Origin: Actinomycetes bacterium
GTDB lineage: Bacteria; Actinomycetota; Actinomycetes; Actinomycetales; Microbacteriaceae
NCBI GenBank assembly: GCA_023457615.1
Contig: JAEWKY010000029.1
Coordinates: forward strand, 1-8,041
Direction of reading: 5' to 3'
Length of the DNA stretch: 8,041 nucleotides
In this document: positions 1-5,826 of the stretch, piece after piece
Position numbering within the stretch: position 1 is the first letter of the stretch
Layout: every line of letters starts with the position of its first letter
Translations under genes and position numbers: made by a program
Notes under the pieces: generated by a model
What the model saw: only the letters and a program-made list of their open reading frames with translations
What the model was told of the DNA's origin: nothing
Databases searched by the model: none

Positions 1-343
<343 letters not shown>

Positions 344-353
<10 letters not shown>

Positions 354-467
354 CAAGACCGCCCTCGTCTTCGGCCAGATGGACGAGCCGCCGGGAACGC
401 GTCTGCGCGTCGCCCTGTCGGCCCTCACGATGGCGGAGTACTTCCGCGACGTGCAGAAGCAGGACGT
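344..467 (-). repeat. Right arm of perfect 124-base inverted repeat
   Basis: This is the partner of 1-124 and lies inside the + strand atpD reading frame (GVFDKT... to ...QKQD). There are no mismatches over 124 bases, which argues for a very recent event or an artefact rather than an old duplication. Confidence 0.97.
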
Positions 468-1152
468 CCTCCTGTTCATCGACAACATCTTCCGCTTCAC
501 GCAGGCGGGCTCCGAGGTGTCGACGCTGCTCGGCCGCATGCCCTCCGCGGTGGGCTACCAGCCGAACCTCGCCGACGAGATGGGCATCCTCCAGGAGCGC
601 ATCACCTCGACGCGCGGTCACTCGATCACCTCGCTGCAGGCGATCTACGTGCCCGCCGACGACTACACCGACCCGGCGCCGGCGACGACCTTCGCGCACC
701 TCGACGCGACGACCGAGCTCTCCCGCGAGATCGCGTCGAAGGGCCTCTACCCGGCCGTCGACCCGCTCTCGTCGACCTCGCGCATCATGGACCCGCGCTA
801 CCTGGGCGAGGACCACTACCGCGTGGCGATCGCCGTGAAGGCGATCCTGCAGAAGAACAAGGAGCTCCAGGAGATCATCGCGATCCTCGGTGTCGACGAG
901 CTCTCCGAGGAGGACAAGATCACGGTCGCCCGCGCCCGTCGCATCCAGCAGTTCCTCTCGCAGAACACCTACATGGCGAAGAAGTTCACCGGTGTCGAGG
1001 GCTCGACCGTGCCGCTCAAGGAGACGATCGAGTCGTTCGACGCGATCGTCCGCGGCGACTTCGACCACGTCGCCGAGCAGGCGTTCTTCAACGTCGGCGG
1101 CATCTCCGACGTCGAGAAGGCCTGGGACCGCATCCAGAAGGAGAACGGCTGA
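344..1152 (+). CDS. atpD: F1FO ATP synthase subunit beta, C-terminal part (5' end missing)
   Basis: Catalytic beta subunit of the F1 sector, which makes or hydrolyses ATP at the alpha/beta interfaces on the cytoplasmic face of the membrane. Authentic sequence begins at about codon 346 (VFDKTALVFGQMDEP). It includes the Walker B strand VLLFIDNIFRF, the QAIYVPADDYTDPAP segment, the DELSEED loop that contacts the rotor (895-915), and the conserved end GVEGSTVPLKETIE...FNVGGI. About 268 codons are present, whereas the family is about 480 residues. The N-terminal barrel is absent from the window and the P-loop lies only in the inverted piece to the left. A GTG at 304 would give an in-frame start, but its first 14 codons read antisense atpD and are not real protein. 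The stop TGA at 1150-1152 is 2 bases before atpC, the usual atpD-atpC order. Confidence 0.97.
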
Positions 1153-1154
1153 GC

Positions 1155-1427
1155 ATGGCCGACGCCAAGTCGCTGACGGTGAGCGTCGTCGCGGCCGACC
1201 ACGAGGTGTGGTCGGGCGCGGCGAAGCAGATCGTCGCGCGCACCACGGAGGGCGAGATCGGCATCCTGGCCGGTCACGAGCCGATCCTCGCGGTGCTCTC
1301 CGCGGGCGAGGTGCGCATCACGCCGCTCGAGGGCGCCGTCATCACCGCGAACGCGGAGGACGGCTTCCTCTCGGTGCAGAACGACACCGTCACGATCGTC
1401 GCCGGCCAGGCTACGCTCGTCTCCTGA
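1155..1427 (+). CDS. atpC: F1FO ATP synthase subunit epsilon, short form
   Basis: Epsilon subunit of the F1 central stalk, which joins gamma to the c-ring and in many bacteria can inhibit ATP hydrolysis. The 90-residue product matches the N-terminal beta-sandwich domain: an opening strand LTVSVVAADHEVWSG, the signature EGEIGILAGHEPILAVL, and a terminal strand ending TIVAGQATLVS. It stops just where the C-terminal two-helix domain would begin; most family members have 120-140 residues. The stop is clean and the next gene follows normally, so this looks like a natural short form rather than a frameshift. I recall similarly short epsilons in Microbacteriaceae but cannot check here. ATG at 1155 lies 2 bases after the atpD stop, with no strong separate ribosome site, consistent with translational coupling. 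Confidence 0.95.
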   Translation: MADAKSLTVSVVAADHEVWSGAAKQIVARTTEGEIGILAGHEPILAVLSAGEVRITPLEGAVITANAEDGFLSVQNDTVTIVAGQATLVS

Positions 1428-1475
1428 CGCCGCGAGCGTCCGGGATCGGGGGAGTGCTGTGAGCGGGGTCGACGC

Positions 1476-1997
1476 ATGCTCGTCGTGATGGCCGGGCTCC
1501 CGGGCTCCGGCAAGTCCACGGTCGCCGAGGGGGTGGGTGCGCGTCTCGCGCTGCCCGTCGTCTCGGTCGACCCGATCGAGTCGGCGATCCTCTCCGCGGG
1601 GATCGACGCCGACCAGCCGACGGGGCTCGCCGCCTATCTCGTCGCCGAGACGATCGCGGAGTCCGTGGTCGCGGGCGGCGGCGGCATCGTCGTCGACGCC
1701 GTGAACGCGGTGGAGCCGGCGCGCGAGCAGTGGGTGCGCCTCGCGACGCGACGCGGCATCCCGATCCGCTTCGTCGAGGTGGTCTGCTCGGACGCCGACG
1801 TGCACCGGGCGCGGCTCGAGGCCCGCGGACGTCAGCTCGCGCACATCGCCGAGCCCACCTGGCACGCCGTCGAGCAGAGTCTCGACGAGTGGGAGGCCTG
1901 GGGCGGCGAGTCGGGTGCGGTGCCGCGCATCACGGTCGACTCCGTGCATCCCGTGCCGGAGCTCGTCGACCGGGTCGTCGCCTTCGTGCGGGGCTGA
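1476..1997 (+). CDS. Small P-loop kinase-like AAA family ATPase
   Basis: A 173-residue single-domain nucleotide-binding protein. It opens with a hydrophobic strand and the Walker A motif GLPGSGKST (residues 7-15). An acidic segment VDPIE follows (D32, E35), in the place where related small kinases bind substrate. A second hydrophobic strand ends in VVDAVN (D74, N77), a Walker B-like site, and an Arg-rich HRARLEARGR stretch follows VEVVCSD, as in the lid of zeta-toxin/chloramphenicol-phosphotransferase-like kinases. The fold is clear and the substrate unknown. ATG at 1476 is used because the nearby GTG at 1460 is out of frame. It lies 48 bases after atpC with no visible terminator between them and only 3 bases before the next gene, so it is probably co-transcribed with that gene. 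No antitoxin-like small gene is adjacent, so a toxin role is not supported. Confidence 0.85.
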   Translation: MLVVMAGLPGSGKSTVAEGVGARLALPVVSVDPIESAILSAGIDADQPTGLAAYLVAETIAESVVAGGGGIVVDAVNAVEPAREQWVRLATRRGIPIRFVEVVCSDADVHRARLEARGRQLAHIAEPTWHAVEQSLDEWEAWGGESGAVPRITVDSVHPVPELVDRVVAFVRG

Positions 1998-2000
1998 CCG

Positions 2001-2741
2001 GTGCTCGTCCTCCTGCCGCCGTCGGAGACCAAGCGCGACGGCGGCACGGGCGCGCCGCTCGACCTGGCCGCCCTGTCGTTCCCCGAGCTGAACCCGACGC
2101 GCCGCCGCGTGCTCTCGGCGCTCCGGGCGCTCTCGCGCAACCTCGGCGCGGCGGCCGGCATGCTCCGACTGGGTCCGTCGAGCGCGAGCGAGGCCGCACG
2201 CAACCGCGTCGTCACGACGTCGCCGACGATGCCCGCGATCGACCGCTACGACGGCGTGCTCTTCGACGAGCTGGATGCCGGCTCGCTTCCCGAGGACGCC
2301 CGCGCGTTCGCGGGGGAGCACGTCGCCGTCGGCTCGGCGCTCTTCGGCCTCACGGGTGCGCTCGATCCGATCCCCGCCTACCGGCTGTCGCACGACTCCC
2401 GGTTGCCGGGCACGACGCTGCGCGCGGCGTGGGGCGCCGCGGCGGACGTGCTCGGCGCGCGCTCCGGCCTGCTCCTCGACCTGCGCTCGGAGGGGTACGC
2501 CGCGCTTCTGCCGCGACCGCGACGCGAGGACGCCGTGTATGTGCGGGTCGTCGCGGAGGGCGACGACGGACGCCGGCGCGCCCTCAACCACTTCAACAAG
2601 AAGGGGAAGGGCGCCTTCGCCCGCCGCCTGCTCCTCGCGCGCGTCGACCACCCCGATGTCGGCTCGCTGCTCGCCTGGGCCGCGGGAGAGGGCATCCGCC
2701 TCGAGCCCGGAGCGCCGGGCGAGCTCGACCTCGTGGTCTAG
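2001..2741 (+). CDS. yaaA: YaaA family (DUF328/UPF0246) peroxide stress protein
   Basis: A 246-residue cytosolic protein of the YaaA family. In Escherichia coli, YaaA limits intracellular iron and DNA damage during peroxide stress; extending that role here is inference. Family landmarks appear in order: the N-terminal LLPPSETK (residues 4-11), RYDGVLFDELD (82-92), SALFGLTGALDPIPAYRLS (112-130), LLLDLRSEGYAAL (157-169), and the basic motif NHFNKKGKG (196-204) that is characteristic of the C-terminal part. Length is close to the usual 240-260. The start is GTG at 2001, immediately giving the conserved LVLLPPSETK, and lies 3 bases after the kinase-like gene's stop, with GCGGGG (1988-1993) as a modest ribosome site. 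The gene converges on tag with only 16 bases between the two stop codons. Confidence 0.92.
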   Translation: MLVLLPPSETKRDGGTGAPLDLAALSFPELNPTRRRVLSALRALSRNLGAAAGMLRLGPSSASEAARNRVVTTSPTMPAIDRYDGVLFDELDAGSLPEDARAFAGEHVAVGSALFGLTGALDPIPAYRLSHDSRLPGTTLRAAWGAAADVLGARSGLLLDLRSEGYAALLPRPRREDAVYVRVVAEGDDGRRRALNHFNKKGKGAFARRLLLARVDHPDVGSLLAWAAGEGIRLEPGAPGELDLVV

Positions 2742-2757
2742 CTCTCCGCGCGGTGCT

Positions 2758-3348
2758 CTAGCCTTCGGCGCGCCAGCATCCCTCGAGGTGGTCGTCGACG
2801 ACGCCCGCCGACTGCAGCAGGGCGTACATCGTCGTGGGCCCGACGAACCGGAACCCCAGCTTCCGCAGGGTCGTGCTGAGCTCCTGCGACTCGCGGGTGA
2901 CGGCCGGGACGTCGCCCCAGCGGCGCGGTCGCGGACGCGGCTCGACGGGCGCGAACGACCAGACGAGGCGGTCGAGCGCGCCGGGATCGCCGGCGACGAG
3001 GTCGCGGGTGACGCGCGCGTTGCCGATCGTCGCGAGCACCTTCGCGCGATTGCGGATGATGCGGTCGTCGACCATCAGGCGCTCGACGTCCGTCTCGTCG
3101 TAGCCGGCGATCGCGTCGAGGTCGAAGCCGTCGAACGCGTCGCGGAAGCCCGGTCGGCGACGCAGGATCGTGATCCAGGAGAGCCCGGCCTGGAACCCCT
3201 CGAGGCAGATCTTCTCGAACAGCGGCCGATCGCCGTGGAGGGGGGTGCCCCATTCCTCGTCGTGATACCGCGTGTACTCCGCATCGGCGCCGGTCCAGCC
3301 GCAGCGCGCCCGGCCGTCGTCGCCGACGAGCAGCTCCGGCCGGCTCAC
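2758..3348 (-). CDS. tag: DNA-3-methyladenine glycosylase I
   Basis: Base-excision repair enzyme that removes 3-methyladenine from alkylated DNA. The 196-residue product is of normal length and begins RCGWTGADAEYTRYHDEEWG. The Zn ligands known for E. coli Tag (C4, H17, H175, C179) correspond to C16, H29, H187 and C191. The catalytic/pocket positions Y13, E38 and W46 correspond to Y25, E50 (in ICLEG) and W58 (in QAGLSW). All are present, so the enzyme should be active. The GTG start at 3346-3348 overlaps the ogt stop (TGA 3345-3347) as GTGA, giving a coupled two-gene alkylation-repair operon. The stop TAG lies at 2758-2760. An upstream in-frame extension exists but runs antisense and out of frame through ogt and is not real. 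Confidence 0.96.
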   Translation of the reverse strand: MSRPELLVGDDGRARCGWTGADAEYTRYHDEEWGTPLHGDRPLFEKICLEGFQAGLSWITILRRRPGFRDAFDGFDLDAIAGYDETDVERLMVDDRIIRNRAKVLATIGNARVTRDLVAGDPGALDRLVWSFAPVEPRPRPRRWGDVPAVTRESQELSTTLRKLGFRFVGPTTMYALLQSAGVVDDHLEGCWRAEG

Positions 3349-3899
3349 GCGGGCAGCGGCAGATCGAGCTCGACCGCGGTGCCGGCGCGGGGGACGCGGT
3401 GCGCGATGCCCTCGTGGGCGAGCAGCCAGGACTTGGTGGAGATGCCCTCGCCGCCGCTGTAGCCCGTGATGAGGCCGGACGCCCCGAGGATGCGGTGGCA
3501 CGGGACGATGATCGGGACCGGGTTGGCGCCGACCGCCCCGCCGACCGCGCGCCCCGCCGTCGCCCGACCGGTGCCGCGCCCGAGGTCGCCGTAGGAGGCG
3601 ATCTCGCCGAAGCCGAGCTGGGAGATCTGCGCCCACACCGAGCGCTGGAACTCGGTGCCGACGAGCCGCACCGGCAGGTCGAAGTCGTGGCGCTCGCCCG
3701 CGAAGTACTGCGCGAGCTGCGCGACGGCGGCGTCGACGATCGGGTCGGGCCGCTCGGCGAGGTCGTCGTGCGGCAGCGCGCCGTCGCGCTCGATCGAGAG
3801 GGCGACGATCGCCGCGCCGTCGCCGACGACCTCGAGGCGGCCGAGCGGGCTCGACGTGCGGCGCAGGGCGACGGGGGAGACGGGGGCGGGGCTGCTCAT
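3345..3899 (-). CDS. ogt: Methylated-DNA--[protein]-cysteine S-methyltransferase
   Basis: Direct-reversal repair protein that transfers the alkyl group from O6-alkylguanine (or O4-alkylthymine) to its own cysteine and is used up in the process. With the start at 3899 it has 184 residues: an N-terminal domain, then the C-terminal domain with EFQRSVWAQISQL (83-95), YGDLG, GRAVGGAVGANPVPI carrying the helix-turn-helix arginine and N126, the active site VPCHR (C134), and YSGGEGISTKSWLLAHE (147-163). I prefer ATG 3899 to ATG 3950. The family begins close to here, neither ATG has a good ribosome site, and a TACGCT box sits exactly 7 bases upstream of 3899, as in actinobacterial leaderless genes. 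It is the first gene of an operon with tag, joined by a GTGA overlap. Both genes act on alkylation damage. Confidence 0.95.
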   Translation of the reverse strand: MSSPAPVSPVALRRTSSPLGRLEVVGDGAAIVALSIERDGALPHDDLAERPDPIVDAAVAQLAQYFAGERHDFDLPVRLVGTEFQRSVWAQISQLGFGEIASYGDLGRGTGRATAGRAVGGAVGANPVPIIVPCHRILGASGLITGYSGGEGISTKSWLLAHEGIAHRVPRAGTAVELDLPLPA

Positions 3900-3906
3900 G
3901 GCTCCG

Positions 3907-3912
3907 AGCGTA
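3907..3912 (-). promoter_or_regulatory. -10 box for ogt-tag, probable leaderless promoter
   Basis: On the - strand, TACGCT (TANNNT) lies with 7 bases between it and the ATG at 3899. This places the expected transcription start at or next to the A of the start codon. No convincing -35 box or Shine-Dalgarno is seen: the GGAG there is only 2 bases from the ATG. A mirror-image arrangement serves the divergent gene. Confidence 0.55.
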
Positions 3913-3993
3913 GACGCCGCCGCCGACGCCGGTTCGCGGGAATCGGACATTGCGCGGACGGGGCGCGCCCGGAGAGCTGGGGAGGACTCCTCG

Positions 3994-3999
3994 TAGGCT
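3994..3999 (+). promoter_or_regulatory. -10 box for aldo-keto reductase, probable leaderless promoter
   Basis: TAGGCT (TANNNT) lies with exactly 7 bases (4000-4006) before the ATG at 4007, so transcription should begin at or one base before the start codon. No Shine-Dalgarno fits the spacing: the purine run GGGGAGGA at 3979-3986 is about 20 bases away. The 107-base divergent gap 3900-4006 contains nothing else I recognise. Confidence 0.55.
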
Positions 4000-4006
4000 G
4001 GCTCGC

Positions 4007-4963
4007 ATGGAGAAGCGCACCCTCGGCACCACCGGACCCCTCGTGAGCGTCGTCGGACTCGGCTGCAACAACCTCGGGCGGGCGGGCACGCTCACCGCCG
4101 AGCAGGACGGCGCGACGGCGGTCGTGCACGCGGCGCTCGACGCGGGCGTGACGTTCTTCGACACCGCCGACATGTACGGCGCCGAGTTCGGGCTGAGCGA
4201 GACCCTCCTGGGCGTCGCGCTCCGCGGTCGTCGGGACGAGGCGATCGTGGCGACCAAGTTCGGGCACGCCGACTATCCGAGCCCCCTCGCCGAGCTCGGG
4301 CCGAAGGGCGGCCGCGCGTACGTCCGGGCCGCCGTGGAGGCGTCGCTCTCCCGCCTCGGGATCGAGCGCATCGACCTCTACCAGCTCCACACCCCGGACC
4401 CGGCGACGCCGATCGAGGAGACGCTCGGCGCCCTCGACGAGCTCGTGCGGGAGGGCAAGGTCGTCGCGATCGGCAACTCCAACTTCGACGGCGCGCAGCT
4501 CGCGGAGGCCGAGTCCGCCGCGGAGCGCCTCGGGACGGCGCGCTTCACCTCGGCGCAGAACCACTACAGCCTCGTCGCGCGCGCGGCCGAGGAGGAGGTC
4601 ATCCCCGCGGCCGAGCGGCTCGGCCTGGGCTTCCTGCCGTACTTCCCGCTCGCGAACGGCCTCTTCACGGGCAAGTTCTCGCGCGACTCGCTGCCCGCGG
4701 ACACGCGGATCGGCCGCCAGCGGCCCGAGGTGCACGAGAACGCCCCGTGGGACGCGATCGAGGCGCTCGAGGACTTCGCGGCGGCCCGGGGGATCGGGCT
4801 GCTCGAGGTGACGTTCGGCTGGCTGCTCGCGCGTCCCGTGCTCGCGAGCGTCATCGCGGGGGCGACGAAGCCCGAGCAGGTCCGGGCGAACGCCGCCGCC
4901 GGCTCGGCGTGGCGGCCCACGCCCGAGGAGGTCGCCGAGATCGGCGCCCTCTTCCCGGCCTGA
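4007..4963 (+). CDS. Aldo/keto reductase
   Basis: NADPH-dependent oxidoreductase of the aldo-keto reductase superfamily, a soluble TIM-barrel enzyme that reduces aldehydes and ketones; the physiological substrate is unknown. The 318-residue product shows the full catalytic tetrad: D52 and Y57 in FFDTADMYG, K84 in VATKFG, and H128 in IDLYQLHTPD. It also shows the cofactor-side motifs GNSNFDGAQL, QNHYSLV and the C-terminal VIAGATKPEQV (nicotinamide-dinucleotide phosphate binding loop). Length and motif order resemble the AKR families with the TIM-barrel core ending near residue 318. The start at 4007 is supported by EKRTLGTTGPLVSVVGLGCNNLG beginning directly there and by the -10 box 7 bases upstream. 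It diverges from ogt and is followed after 78 bases by a regulator with its own promoter, so it is probably transcribed alone. Confidence 0.94.
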   Translation: MEKRTLGTTGPLVSVVGLGCNNLGRAGTLTAEQDGATAVVHAALDAGVTFFDTADMYGAEFGLSETLLGVALRGRRDEAIVATKFGHADYPSPLAELGPKGGRAYVRAAVEASLSRLGIERIDLYQLHTPDPATPIEETLGALDELVREGKVVAIGNSNFDGAQLAEAESAAERLGTARFTSAQNHYSLVARAAEEEVIPAAERLGLGFLPYFPLANGLFTGKFSRDSLPADTRIGRQRPEVHENAPWDAIEALEDFAAARGIGLLEVTFGWLLARPVLASVIAGATKPEQVRANAAAGSAWRPTPEEVAEIGALFPA

Positions 4964-4991
4964 CCGCCACGTACTTCGTCAGTTCGTCGTC

Positions 4992-5004
4992 TGTCAGCTA
5001 GGAT
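4992..5004 (+). promoter_or_regulatory. Promoter -10 region of the GntR gene with TGTCAGC element
   Basis: TAGGAT at 4999-5004 is a plausible -10 box, placing the start near 5011 and giving a leader of about 30 bases. It is immediately preceded by TGTCAGC (4992-4998). The same arrangement, TGTCGGC directly followed by TATAAC, occurs at the operon promoter (5794-5806). Only a weak -35 candidate (TTCGTC, 4975-4980, 18-base spacing) is visible. The shared element suggests control by the same regulator, that is, autoregulation. Confidence 0.45.
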
Positions 5005-5028
5005 CGCTCAGCACATCTCGGTATCGAC

Positions 5029-5037
5029 GGAGTGAGG
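5029..5037 (+). promoter_or_regulatory. Shine-Dalgarno for the GntR gene
   Basis: GGAGTGAGG lies 4 bases before the GTG at 5042 and supports that start over internal ATGs. Confidence 0.6.
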
Positions 5038-5041
5038 TCGC

Positions 5042-5737
5042 GTGTCCAGTGCGTTCGACGGTCGGCGCGTGCAGCGGCACGCCCCGATCCGGGAGCAGGT
5101 CGCGGACATCCTCCGCGACGCGATCGTCAGCATGGAGCTCCGTCCGGGACAGCTGCTCATCGAGCGCGAGCTGTGCGAGATGACCTCCGCGAGCCGGCCC
5201 TCCGTGCGCGAGGCGCTGCGGCAGCTCGAGTCCGAAGGGCTCGTCGAGTCGCGCAATCGCCGCGGCACCGTGGTCGCCGCGCCGAGCCGGGAGCGCGCCG
5301 AGCAGCTCTACGAGGTGCGCGGCGAGCTCGAGGGCATGGCCGCCGAGCTCTTCGCGCTCCGAGCGGATGCCGAGCAGCGCGACGCGCTCCGGGTCGCCTT
5401 CGCCGCGGTCGAGCAGGCGGCGGCGCGCCACGACGGGGAGATGCTCGGCGCCAAGGACGAGCTCTACCGGGTGCTCGCCGACGGCGCGGGCAACCCGATC
5501 CTGAGCGAGATGCTCGCCGGCCTCCAGCGGCGCGTCACCCAGCTGCGCGCCCTGACCCTCACGAGTCCCGGGCGCCCCGCCGAGAGCCTCGAGGAGATCC
5601 GCGTGATCATGGCCGCGATCGAGGCGGGCGACGCCCCGGCGGCGCGCCAGGCGGCGACCCGGCACGTCGCGCAGGCCGCGCTCACGGCGCTCACCTTCGC
5701 CCGCGGCGCGGAGACCGCGGCGGTCGACGCGCTCTGA
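5042..5737 (+). CDS. GntR family transcriptional regulator, FCD (FadR C-terminal) type
   Basis: A 231-residue DNA-binding regulator. Residues ~14-80 form the GntR winged helix: IREQVADILRDAIV, then LRPGQLLIERELCEM, the recognition helix SRPSVREALRQLESEGLV, and the wing RNRRGTVV. Residues ~84-215 are an all-helical FCD effector domain (LYEVRGELEGMAAELFA, ADGAGNPIL, AIEAGDAPAARQAATRH). In metal-binding FCD proteins three His residues bind a divalent metal. Aligning by AGNP and by AI..GD, two of them are Y142 and I186 here and only H208 remains, so the classical metal site seems absent. GTG at 5042 has a good ribosome site. The downstream operon starts 89 bases after the stop and carries a palindrome at its start site, so this protein is the likely repressor of that operon, released by a pathway metabolite. 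The ligand is unknown. Confidence 0.94.
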   Translation: MSSAFDGRRVQRHAPIREQVADILRDAIVSMELRPGQLLIERELCEMTSASRPSVREALRQLESEGLVESRNRRGTVVAAPSRERAEQLYEVRGELEGMAAELFALRADAEQRDALRVAFAAVEQAAARHDGEMLGAKDELYRVLADGAGNPILSEMLAGLQRRVTQLRALTLTSPGRPAESLEEIRVIMAAIEAGDAPAARQAATRHVAQAALTALTFARGAETAAVDAL

Positions 5738-5744
5738 CCGGGCC

Positions 5745-5776
5745 CGACGCGCGCCTCGCCCCGGCGCCGGGCGTCG
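5745..5776 (+). terminator. Possible hairpin terminator after the GntR gene
   Basis: CGACGC (5745-5750) can pair with GCGTCG (5771-5776). Inside lies the perfect 12-base palindrome CCCGGCGCCGGG (5760-5771), which can fold as an alternative short hairpin. No T-run follows. Chance palindromes are common at this GC content, so this is a weak candidate. Confidence 0.2.
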
Positions 5777-5778
5777 CC

Positions 5779-5806
5779 TTGCCCTCCGCGAGATGTCGGC
5801 TATAAC
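5779..5806 (+). promoter_or_regulatory. Promoter of the lactonase-like operon
   Basis: TTGCCC (5779-5784) and TATAAC (5801-5806) are separated by 16 bases, close to the TTGACA/TATAAT consensus and strikingly AT-rich for this window. The predicted start is near 5812-5814, giving a very short leader before the Shine-Dalgarno. TGTCGGC directly abuts the -10 box, as at the regulator's own promoter. Confidence 0.7.
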
Positions 5807-5808
5807 AT

Positions 5809-5817
5809 TGTCAGACA
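5809..5817 (+). promoter_or_regulatory. Candidate GntR operator TGTCAGACA
   Basis: TGTC-A-GACA is a perfect palindrome around a central base. It sits 2 bases after the -10 box, across the predicted transcription start, and touches the Shine-Dalgarno. The form resembles known FCD-type operators such as TTGTCNGACAA. A bound dimer here would block transcription initiation. Assignment to the adjacent regulator is inference from position and form. Confidence 0.6.
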
Positions 5818-5822
5818 GGAGG
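5817..5822 (+). promoter_or_regulatory. Shine-Dalgarno AGGAGG for the MBL-fold hydrolase
   Basis: AGGAGG lies 4 bases before the GTG at 5827 and fixes that start. Its first base is the last base of the palindromic operator. Confidence 0.75.
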
Positions 5823-5826
5823 CGAC

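Noticed and set aside
1476..1997. Zeta-type toxin of a toxin-antitoxin pair
   Set aside because: No small antitoxin gene is adjacent. The neighbours are atpC and yaaA, and the P-loop kinase fold is shared by many non-toxins.
969..2651. 560-codon open frame on the - strand opposite atpC, the kinase-like gene and yaaA
   Set aside because: Arg/Asp/His-rich composition typical of shadow frames in GC-rich DNA. It lies opposite three well-recognised genes.
3900..3950. ATG 3950 as the ogt start (17 extra residues)
   Set aside because: The extra residues are low-complexity, there is no ribosome site, and the TANNNT box 7 bases before ATG 3899 would lie inside the coding region.
3349..4257. Long N-terminal extension of Tag on the - strand, suggesting a fusion
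   Set aside because: Only the part from 3348 has Tag sequence. The upstream part is out of frame with ogt and antisense to the aldo-keto reductase. The GTGA overlap gives a natural start.
5760..5771. Palindrome CCCGGCGCCGGG as a regulatory operator
   Set aside because: GC-only palindromes of this size are expected by chance at this base composition. It lies upstream of the -35 box and has no second copy at the regulator promoter.
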